DNA of 64,000 bases from Oscheius dolichura (taxonomy: Eukaryota; Nematoda; Chromadorea; Rhabditida; Rhabditidae): positions 6,944,001-7,008,000 of the forward strand of contig OW051492.1 of assembly GCA_932521035.1 (NCBI GenBank), read 5' to 3'. Below the pieces are notes generated by a model. That model ran no database searches. It was not told where the DNA came from and worked only from the letters and a program-made list of their open reading frames with translations. Positions within the stretch are counted from its first letter, which is position 1. Each line of letters begins with the position of its first letter. The position numbers were made by a program, and so were the translations under genes. This document shows positions 33,089 to 43,700 of the stretch, piece by piece.

Positions 33089-33937
33089 ATGGACTTTTTC
33101 AAAAATATCTTCGCGCACATTAAACCGGAAAAGCAGCAGAAACAGGAGCCGCCTCCTCCACCGACTGTGAGACAGACCACGAACGAGAAGTCGAAGCAGG
33201 AGCGACGCTCCCGGCAGGCGAGTGTCTCCGTGAAGACGGAGCCGACGAGGAAGGCCAGCTTCCGGAGCGACGTGGTCAGGAGACGTCGCAGTCGCCAGAA
33301 GTCGATGGAGAGAGGAACCGAGAGAGGAACCGTGCTGTCGTCGCCGAACACGACATCTACGGCTGCCGAGGTATCGGGATCGGGATCGTCTTCGTCGGGC
33401 ACGGAGTCCAGCCAGCCTCAGAGACTGTCGGACGAGGGGAGGGCGGCAGCTGAGACGCCGATCGGCGACGAGGGAAAGAAGGAGACGAAGAAGACGGAGT
33501 CGGCTGAACAGAAGGCGATTGAAGGAAAGGACGAGGAGAAGAAGGAGAAGAGGGCGAAGCATCCGACGAAGAGAGCCAAGGACCTGCTGGAGACGAGCAC
33601 CGAGTTCGAGGTTGTGGCGGCGCCTCTGCGACCGGCGGTGGCCGACGAGGACAAGAAGCCCAAGGTCATGCAGCTGGTGAAGAGGTCGAAAGACCAGGAA
33701 GAGCCGATGACGGACTTCGAGGCGGTGGCCGTCCCGAGCAGGCCGGCCGTGGCCAAGGGCCAGAAGAAGAGCGCCGCCATGCGACTGGCTAAAGATCAGG
33801 GAAGACTGAAGACGGACAGCGAGCTGGAGGTGGAGTGCACCATCGAGTCGCCGCCACCCTCGGACAGCACGGCTCGCGAGACTCCTTCCCGCTCCAGCAG
33901 TGGCGAATATCCAACTGCGACGATGCCTCGTGGCTAG
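33089..33937 (+). CDS. Charged low-complexity protein, family 2 copy A
   Basis: Intronless ORF of 282 residues from MDFFKNIFAHIKPEKQQKQE. The N-terminal hydrophobic/basic motif is followed by PPPPPT, an Arg/Lys-rich stretch (FRSDVVRRRRSRQKS), a Ser-rich linker, a Lys/Glu-rich central part with repeats such as DLLETSTEFEVVAAPLRPAV and EPMTDFEAVAVPSRPAV (an internal duplication), and a Ser/Thr-rich tail. It is predicted largely disordered. No family recognised. Copy B at 62193-63041 (-) differs at about nine residues. The start MDFF is chosen because similarity between copies begins there, although the frame is open further upstream. Confidence 0.75.
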   Translation: MDFFKNIFAHIKPEKQQKQEPPPPPTVRQTTNEKSKQERRSRQASVSVKTEPTRKASFRSDVVRRRRSRQKSMERGTERGTVLSSPNTTSTAAEVSGSGSSSSGTESSQPQRLSDEGRAAAETPIGDEGKKETKKTESAEQKAIEGKDEEKKEKRAKHPTKRAKDLLETSTEFEVVAAPLRPAVADEDKKPKVMQLVKRSKDQEEPMTDFEAVAVPSRPAVAKGQKKSAAMRLAKDQGRLKTDSELEVECTIESPPPSDSTARETPSRSSSGEYPTATMPRG

Positions 33938-36900
33938 AATAAAAAGATGAATAAAAATCTATTTACCACCAGGCTCAAATGACCAGAGGGGTGTCGAGAT
34001 TGCGGGCGACGGGCACTTTGACAGTCGATCCATCTGGGCAGTCACCGAGCGAAGATAGCCATCTATCCAGCAGGCTTACGATCTGTTTACCACCACCTCA
34101 AAGGGCTTAGCCCGTCTCCTCGAGACCCCTTTCCATTGTCACCTTCCCATCGTCGGTTTGAAAAATGCCTGTCCTTGTGAGTGCATGATCACGGCTAAAG
34201 ACAAGCGACGGAGCCTCGTTCATTACCGTTAGGCTTCTTTTTTCAAGGTTATGGGACACGCCGAATTCAAATTTTGCGTAACAGCTGGCAGGGTGCTGAT
34301 GAATGAGATCAGCAGGACGCCCCTTACCGTCTTCTCGAGGAGGATTGCGGGGGACAGTATCGGCCGTCGGAATCTGGCCGACACCCTCGGTTTATGTTCT
34401 TGTTTGTCACTAATTATCTCATACTTCCCCGCGCACGCAACCTTTACGGGGAGGTGGCCACTGATACCTATCACTTCCAGCGGGACTCTCTTATGTTCTG
34501 GCCTCGTATTCCCCGAGAGGTGGCTGGTTGATAGAGAGCCGTTTAACAGAGGAGGGACATGTGGATACAGCCACCGAGGGGTTATCAGAGAATCCATCCC
34601 ATTTCCACCTGTCCTCCCCCTGCAATCCCGACGCCTGTTCATATAGGCCCTACCCCTGTCGGCATTCTGGCTTTACGACTGCCACCCCGGTCCCTAAATC
34701 CTCCAACTCTGCGCAACTGGGGGATGACCCCGACAGCTGACTTCCCCGTCACTTTATATGCAATCGCTGTCAATTTTTGGATCACTTGGGGAATTACACC
34801 CGCCCCTCTACCGCGGCAGCGGACAGTGCCCAGTGGATTAGACGGGGTCTCTGCCGAAGGGCGAAGAATTAGCATTTGAAAGGCAACGCCCCTTTACAAT
34901 TGTTGACTGTATCGCCGCCGGCTTCCGCCAGATGCCACCGGCACTCTGTCCCGGTTAATTGGAACCATACCTTTTTTTGTGGGTGACTGGTCTATTTCTT
35001 CACTCCTGTTTGTTTCTCACACAAAGTCCTCCTCCCCCTAAAGACTGGCGGCGACCCCGAAAAAAGGCCTGATTGATGGGCATGACTAAGCCGACCTGGT
35101 GATTCCATCAGCCGGCCGTCTTCTGCCCGTTGTCTCTGCTGACAATAACCTCCTCCTCCAGATCCGGTCACTCCCTGGCGGCACTTGCCTTTTACTCGGC
35201 CAGCGGCCCTCTTTGATCAACAACAACTCCCGACATCGGCTGCCATTAATTTCTTCCTTACAACTTTATGGCCACCTTCCTGACCGGAGGAAGACACCTG
35301 GCCACGAAGGAGGCTGTCCTCCACCTCCCCGAAAAGAGAGAGCCACCCGGGCGCAGTTCCTCTCTTTTGTCCTTTCGTCATCCTCTCAGCCCGGATTAGT
35401 TTTTAGCTCTTTTTTCAACGGAGGCAGGGGGGGGGGGGGCTAATCGATCCATCAGGAGGACGATCCCCATAAATCAGGGAGGCCGTGTGGCCACTATCCC
35501 CTCTCACATTTTTACGATCTCCAGCCTATCGTCCTTTTTTACCAAAAAATACAGGAGAAGACCAGCTGCCAGCCGCAATTAGGATCGATTCCCGGGTGAT
35601 AGATGGGCTAGATATCACCGCTCCTCCCCCTCCGGCCGCCGCCTTACAGGAGATTCCTCTGGATGAGGAGGACAAATTAATTCGATCACCAGCTGGAGCC
35701 CGGCTCTCCCCATTCATTTTTAATGCATCGCCACATTGTTTCTTGGCTTTCCGGCCATCAAATACTCCAGTTTGGGGGCTAGTCTAGCTAGTCCAGTTCC
35801 TCTGCCAGAAGTGTCTCCTTCCCACGGAACACTTCTCCTCCCTGGCCGACCTTCAATTCCACCGTGATACGGACACCGCTCGGCGCCTCTGTTTCCCCCT
35901 TTCCTGTCCATTTTATCGGCACGAGGAAACGGTTCACAGCCTGTTGACGGCCGGGTGTGATCTCTCCCCTTTTATACATTCTGGTAACTGACAACTATCC
36001 TCCCAGGACTCTTTAAATTTGGGCATTCGTCCGTTGGCTGTCAGTCAGAGCCTGCTCCTTCTGATCTCCTCCTCTCTTTATTCTTCTTCCAATCCATTTT
36101 AATAACAATTTCTTCTCCCCCCGGTAGATAGCCGAATAGTAATGAATTCGCGGCTGAAAACAGAAGCCCCTTGGGGTGCCAATTACGACCACCTGTGCCC
36201 GCTATCTTATCTTCTTCTTAACCGTTTTCGAAGCCGTTCCCATTGTAAAATAATGAGCCCACCCTTCCTGCCTTCCCTATAATCACCCTCTTCTCCCAAT
36301 TTGAAAATAACACTTTTGGCGCCTGCTCTGTTTGATTTTTCACGCCATAAATTGACAGTTTAGCCACCTTTTCCTTGTATTGGCGAAGGTTAATTTGAGA
36401 GGCGCGTTCGGCCGGCCAAGGCTGTGGCCGGTGAGCGGGCTGTTTAATGACTCATTGTCCCATTACAACTCGAGGCAAGGTGATCCACGACATGCCCTCT
36501 CCTCCCTGGCGGCGATACATCAACCCGGGCCCTGTCCCCTACAAACAACAGCTCGTCTCTTTTGCAAGAGACAAAAGATTACGCCGTGTCCTCTTGGGTT
36601 TCATGGGCAGAGACGAGGTGGGCCAGGAGGAGTGACAGGGCCATGAAAGGCTGAAGAGAGGGACACGAGTAACTGCTACCTTATGCATGACACACAACTG
36701 GTAACACACCACATCAATCGGGGGGCTCCCTTCGAGTTTGTTCAAGTCTATTTTAAAAGAGAGGGGGCAAAATCGGCGTTGCCCTTTTGTCTCGATCTTC
36801 AGTCAGTAGCGTTCTCCCGAGATAACAAACTTGTTATGGGCCTCGTCCGGATACCTGGCCAAGACAACACAAAGTGGCACTTCACCATCTTCTTTTCGAT

Positions 36901-39900
36901 ATGTTAGTCTTGTCAAAATGCCCCTGGACATATTACAATCCCCTCGGGAGGATCTCCTTTCCTCCTCCTCCTGTCCCTCGTCCGCCACCCAAGGTGTTCG
37001 TTTCCCAATAAGATTCCTGTTCCCCTCGCCCTTTCCCCTATTTCCTCCTATTTGCCCGGATTGTTTGAACTTGTTGATTGATAATCCGTCGGGAGTGATT
37101 AGCATATATTCCGGTTCTTTTCACTTTTCCTCCCGACGACATCGCTTTTCGCACCTTCTGCCCGGCCTAGTCCAGGGAGGAGAGTAAAAAAGCCGTCCTC
37201 CTGAAATCAGAGACCCCAACTCCCACGGCACCTTTCAAACAACTGCCCTCTTCCTCCTCCAGGCAGCCGTTATTCTTCCCCAATTATTTTATGTAATCCC
37301 CCATCTGTTGTCGGCCGGGGCAGAGGAGGGCAAACCCCTCGGGCCATATGGACGTCGAGGACCCTGAGAGAGAAGTTTTTGTTCGTCCTCCGAGATCCAT
37401 CACAACTGCCCGGGGCTTATGAATTACATCCGGAGGTCACTGATTGCTGTCCTCCTCCTCCCGCGATTGCTACTCCCCTGGCCGTTCCATTGAGTTCCTT
37501 CATGAGTCACCACCGTCTCCCTCTCCCCCTCCGCCTTCTATGGCCAGCCCCGAACCGGCTCCCACCGGACCGGCCGGCCTCACGTAGCTCACACGTCCGG
37601 CAGTATTCCCGGAGTTCTCGAGTAGAACAGCTCCGAGGAGAGGATTGTTTATGCCCCGTCGCTTATCCCCCGTCTCATAAACTGTGACTCGTCTCGCATA
37701 CTATTTGCCCCGCTGTTAGACCCCCCTCTCTCGGAATGGCTTTCCCCGTTGCGCAACGCCTCCTGTCTCGTTTTCTGCCACCGAGCCATTGTGTCGACCC
37801 CCATTAGCGCACTGTTGCACAAATGGAGCATGTCGTCTTCCATTGAATCTCGGCCGCCACATGGCTCGCGATCTCCTCTACTGTAGTACCAGGACGAGAG
37901 CGCTGGCTCACACGGTAATTACTGTCTCCGACCAGCCGGTTGTCATTTTCCCTTCGCGTCACACGGCATGCAAACTGTGGCAGCCCGTGGGAACTCTTCC
38001 CCTCTACTTCCCCCTAGGTTCTTTTGGAAGGGGGAACTGCCCGGTCGCGAGCCGTTTACCCTACAGATTATGCAAGACAATAGACGCCAAATGGCACATA
38101 ACACACAAGGACCGAGAGCTGGAAGGAGTGGAGGGACTTGTTGACTGGAGGGCGACCCTCGATTAGCATATCTCTCCCTGACCAGTCTCTAGATCTGCCA
38201 CCAGCTGCTACTTCTGCTCTTCTTTTCGTATAGTGTCGGTACATCCTCCCCTTCCCCTTAATTTCCTGTCTAAACGTCCTCCAATTATGAGATTATCAGG
38301 CGATGTTCCCAGGGAAACAGGTACTTCTCGGCCCTTCCCTTTAAAACTCGGCCATCATTCACTTTTCAACCTCAATCTGGGCCCCCGCTCCCCCCGGGGG
38401 AGACGTTATCCTTCTGAAGATATGATGACAAACGGCCCCCTTCTCCGGCTCGTCTTCTTCATTTTACTGGCCACTTTAATGGTTCCCTCCCGTAAAAAGA
38501 GGCCGGCCGTGGGTCAACCCGAATTGGCCGTTTCCTGCTCACCCTACCTGACATGACAGTTGAGTCGTTTTGACGAGACTCTTAGTACCTCAAAACAAAT
38601 GTGGCTGTTATCCGTTATTTATGGGATCTGTCCTCCCCTGGAATACCCCCGGACTGTGGCCATCCGGGATCACTTATCCACCTCCTCCATTCATCGCCTC
38701 GTCCTCTTGACCCCTTGGATCACCCCAGTTGTCCTCTCTGCTTTCTTCCTTTTTTTCGAATTTCTTCTCCTCCGGATCATTCCATAATTGAGCTGCTTCT
38801 AGCAGCTGGCAACAATTGACCTGTGCCCCCGAAAACATCTCCCCCTCACCGGTAATGGATCCCTCCATCTGGGAGAGTAATTGGCGTGAAAATAATTACC
38901 GGGAGGATGAAGTTGGAGGCAACGAGAGGAGGACGTGTGGCTGATCCACGACGCCGCTGGCTAAGCCTCCCCTTGCCGTTGCATGCAAATATATCCCCTC
39001 TTATCCTAACCCCACACAATGTCAGGTGCTCCCAAATTAATTAATAGAACAAATCCCCGGATCCGGAGAGAGGGAGAGGGCACGTGACGTCTATTGACAG
39101 TCCCTCTCGTGGAGATGACTCCAGCCCCCTTTTATGGGGTGCGAACAAACTCGGCCCCTCCTCCGACATCGTCTGTTTGATATCCGTCCCCTATCCCTCC
39201 ATTTCCGCCCACCTTTTTGTCTGTTTATTTACGATTCCTGCTCTGACCAGAGGGAAATCCCCTTACACGACGGCCATCTGCCTCTTTGGAGAATATCCTC
39301 CCGCCTCTTTCGAAAAGTGCGTACTGTATGAGGATTACTCGGGTCTTTCCCTCCTTATCTATTATTTGACTTCATGGTATCCTCTCCCTTTTCAACCCGT
39401 CTGATTTTCCTTCTCCTCAGTGTGCTCTTCCCCTACCTCTCCACAGGGTCAGCGGCCTTCTAGGTGAGCCAGCTCATCCTCCTCCTCCTCGTCCTCGTCC
39501 TCCCGTCTGAAGTGGCCAGTCCCTGTGTGTATCTATCAATCATGTCGCCTGGAATCCGATCCGATCTGCCTCCAAACAAACACAAAAAACTGCTGCTGCT
39601 CCCGCGAAGAACCTCCTGTATTAGGGGGATTAGCCTCGTCTGCAAATATCTTCTCAAGTGGCTCCTCCCGGTTGAAATGTGGTAAAATACGGCAGAGTAG
39701 AGCTGTTTTGATACAGAGACAGAGACCGGTTCCCCTTCTTCTGCCATCCCCTGCCCGTTCCCCTCTGCGGCGTCGTTGTACTTTTCCTCCTCCCGGGTCA
39801 TACTCGACCTGGCCTTTGGCGGAGATGCTCCGTTCCCTGTCACCATGACCCTGGGAGTCTTCCTCCCACCGGGTATAATGGTGGCCATTCCCCGGGGTGC

Positions 39901-40734
39901 CGTCTCCTCGGATTGCCAACTGGGGTCGAGGTGTCACCTTTTGTGTTGGACAACTATACTCTGCCCCTTCGGCAAGTTACCTGACAGCACCGGGATTATC
40001 CTAATGGATCTTTTTCACTCCGAGAGGAAGACTCCGGGCTTTTTCCTGCTCCTGCTGGATTAGAAGAGCAGTTCCCAGAGCGGCCCACCTGTTGGGCTAA
40101 CCCATTACCTGGCTAGTTCTTCTCACTTGCCAATGGCCCGCCTAATCCTCGGCGGCTTCCTTTCCCCTTATTCTGCTCAAGTGTTTATCGTCCCTTTACA
40201 TTGTGATCGACGTTATCTAACCCTCTCCGGTATTCTGGATCAGGTACACAATTAATTATTCCCTTTTTGGGAGGGGACGGTAGCCATGGGTCGGCTGGTT
40301 GAAAAGGAAGCAGTGGGGTGTGAATACGCGTGTTGGAGCAAGGCCACCGCTGATAGGACCTCTGTGATAGGGAGGAGGTGACCCTCCCGGCCATCCTCTT
40401 CTCCTTTCCTCTTCTCTTCTCCTCTCTTTTGTCTATCCTCCTCTTCCTTATTCCAGTTTCTCCATGCTAATCAAGGAGAACAGTCCATCGGCCACCCCCA
40501 TCCGGGAATTGATACCTATAACAATCCCTGTGCCCTCCGTCCTCCGCGCACTGTCTTCGCCCTCCTCTCCGCCCCCGCACCGCCCACGGGATTCATCCCA
40601 CAAAACAGTTACCTCTTCCCATTCGGGGCCCATTAGTCTCACCTCCTCCCATCCATCATTCTTATCTCCCTTCTCTCTTCTTCTAAATCTTCAATAGTTT
40701 CTTCCAGATAGATGACAACATCCAGGTGACGAGA
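33938..40734. other. Large GC-rich, pyrimidine-rich desert upstream of Toll
   Basis: About 6.8 kb. The + strand is strongly pyrimidine-rich (CCTCCTCC, TTCCTC, CCCCTCC) over most of its length. No defensible multi-exon gene was found, only isolated open frames. It immediately precedes the Toll start, so a long outron/5' intron or enhancer region is plausible. Confidence 0.45.
35788..35978 (-). CDS. Candidate 63-residue ORF, unrecognised
   Basis: From an ATG just after GTTACCAG, the minus strand encodes MYKRGEITPGRQQAVNRFLV, PIKWTGKGETEAPSG, VRITVELKVGQGGEVFRG and KETLLAEELD. The alternating hydrophobic pattern looks like beta strands of a real protein. However TATAAAAGG overlaps the start, so the same bases could be a TATA box, and no neighbouring exon was found. 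Confidence 0.25.
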
Positions 40735-43700
40735 ATGAAGCGTTTTCTGATACTAGTGGGGGTGATTCTGTTCTACGCGTCGCCGACGGAAGCCGACTGT
40801 CCCCGAGGGTAAGTCCTCCTGCTCTCCTGTTCATCCTTCTCTTCCAGTTGTGACTGTATCCCCGATCCCCTCAACCCCCAGCTGCATCTGCTCGTCTGCC
40901 GGTGGTCTGCCAAAGTGAACACCCCTCAGCTGACGAACCTCTCCTACGTGCGGTCTATCCACCTGTTCTGCGAGGACCACTCCCTGCCGCCGGATCTCCT
41001 TTACTCGGCCGAGACTCTTCATCAGCTGAAGATAGAGGTGCGTATTATGGCCATTTCCGACCGGGATAAGAGAGCTCAAAATCTCATCTGCCGCCGCGTG
41101 TTCTAATTATGTTCCCAGCCACAGTCGAGTGCATGCTAGATTGCGCAAGAACGATGCTATCGGGTGCCGGATGAGAGGTGCCCCTCGCCTAACCCGCAAT
41201 TTTCAATGTACAGCTTTTGAACTGTAGAGACGGCCCGATGTAAAGTGTCAGCCCCTAATTGAGGCAGTTGTTCGACTGTGCCTCAAGTGGGATTAGGGCA
41301 GCTGTCAGTGGAGCGCGTTTTCTAGCCACTAAGATCTCTAATTAAGAGATCAGCTCGTGAATTGATGCCAAATGGCTGACTCAATTGTTTTCGCCGAATT
41401 CTAGCCCCAGTCCCAATTGCCAGACCATAAAAAGTGCGTAAAACTGTCCGTAGGATAACAGCTGCATGCTGTTTACAACCTGGTAGCTGGTGAATAAGTT
41501 GCGCCACTTTGCGACCGATTTACAATGCGCTACGCATGTTGCGTAGACTGGCGACCGGATTGTGGATGACATTTGGTCAGACGGCCGGCCATGAGCCTCC
41601 TCTTTTCAGGGATGTCGCCTCTCGGACCCCGTGGAGTTCTTCCAAAAGCTGGACAATCTCCGATCACTCGAGCTGATCGAGATCAGCGGCACCCTCTTGG
41701 TTCTCCCCGAAGGCGTCTTCAACCCGCTGAATCGTCTCGAGACCCTCAAAATAGCAGACAGCCAACTCCAGCGTCTGCCGACGGACATCTTTTGCTCTCT
41801 GAAGAATCTCCAGGTAAGGAATCTCGGGGAGATCTTGGGGAAGAAGAGGGAGAAGCACCTGCTGCCCCCGGGGGAAATCCCGGCGGCTCCAATTATGCGC
41901 AGTTATTGCGGATATGGAGGAGCGATCACTTCATTTCGCCTTATACAATGGGCCGGGAGAGGAAGCAGAACGCCATCTGCCGGCTACGGACCATGACGAA
42001 TGGGGACAGATTCGCAGGTGGCCCGTAGTTCAACAGGGTCTTCTGTACCAGAAGAGAGAGGGTATCCATCGGGTAGCCGGGGTAACAGAGTCATTAGCCG
42101 GTTGACTTCTCCCCTTCAATAGGTACCATATCAGTCTCGGGTGGCTAGTTGTATTGTTTTGTATTGTCCCCCTCTCGGCTGGCAGTAAACACGCCAAATT
42201 GCAACCACCGCCACCTTTGATCCGGCCGCCAATTAGCTAATCCCCGACCACCGTTATCTTTTCCTCTTTTCAGGTGTTGAATGTCTCGGGGAATGCCCTC
42301 TCCTCCATCAAAACCGAGTCGGACTGCCTCGCCTCCCAGCTCATCATTGCTGACTTCTCTAGGAATCAAATCGACAAGATCGGGTGCATATAACCCTTTA
42401 ATTATGAATACTGTAGTGTCTTCAGAGATCACATGAAGAATTTCCCCTCAGTTAGACAGCTCTCCTTCGCCCACAACAAGCTCTCCTCCATCCCCAGTTC
42501 CTCCCTGGCCGCGGTGGCTCATCTGCAGCAGCTGGACTTGGAAGGCAACCAACTGGATACTGTAGAGGGACTGCCAGGTAGTACTGTTTAATATTCACTT
42601 CACAAAAATAGTTACAGTAACCCTGATTCACGTGAATATGGCCTACAATAAGCTGGGAGTGCTTCCTCTCTCTCTGGCCGGACTGCCCTCTTTGGTCTCG
42701 TTGAATCTGTCCCACAATGCCGTCGACGAGGCATCCCCCTCTGTTCTAGGTTTGATTGTTTTGCCTTTATTCTAATAACAAGATAATTTCAGTGACTACG
42801 GTGTTAGAATCTCTGGATCTGTCGTGGAATAGGATGAAGCACCTCCCGACCCGGCTGCTGCCCGCTTCGCTGTCCACCCTGGTCCACTTCAACCTGGAAC
42901 AGAACCAGATCTCCGAGATGAAGGCCAACGAGCTACAGAATTTTACGAAACTTCAGACGGTAAGGTGGATCGTCGGCCTCGTTGCCACCTTGAACCGGGA
43001 GTTTGTTTTGGCCGGGTGGTCCGATTTAGGAGGGGTAAGACTCCCCGGGAACCCTCTCGCCAACAATTGCCGCCTGCGATTTGCATGCGACCTTCGGCAG
43101 GGGGGCAGACAGCCTCCGGTGTCGAGTTGTGTTGATTTTTTGGGGGGAGAAAAAGGAGACGGAAACAATATGCAGAATGGGGCACCCAGGTGTGAAAAGT
43201 GACACCTGGTTCGGGCCATTACCCGCGAAGACGTCGTCCGAGATATTAGGCGTATTGTTTTGATGATTAGACCCGGCAATTAGGGGCCAGGTAGGGCAGA
43301 TGGCTGCCGGGACAGGGCCTTGGCCACCCCGAACAAGGAGGGCCAAGTGTTTGAGTTGTCTCAATACGTGTTAATACAAGGGCCGAGCCAAATAGACCAA
43401 CCCGGTCAGAACAAACATGTCCGTCAATGGGAGACATTGCATAACTCGCCGGGGACACACGCCAATTACATAATTTCAGCTGAATCTGGCATCCAACCGG
43501 CTGAGGATACTCCGCGACGAGGTCTTCTCCGGCATCCAGCATCTGGGGCTGCTCAAGCTGGCCAACAACTCCCTCGATACGGTAGAGCCCGCCGTCTTTG
43601 CCGACTTGGCCATTGGTTTGTCTTTTTGAGGGAATTTGAGGAGGATGGACGGTTTTTAGACGAGATGGATCTGTCGCACAATAAGTTCACGGAAGCCCCA

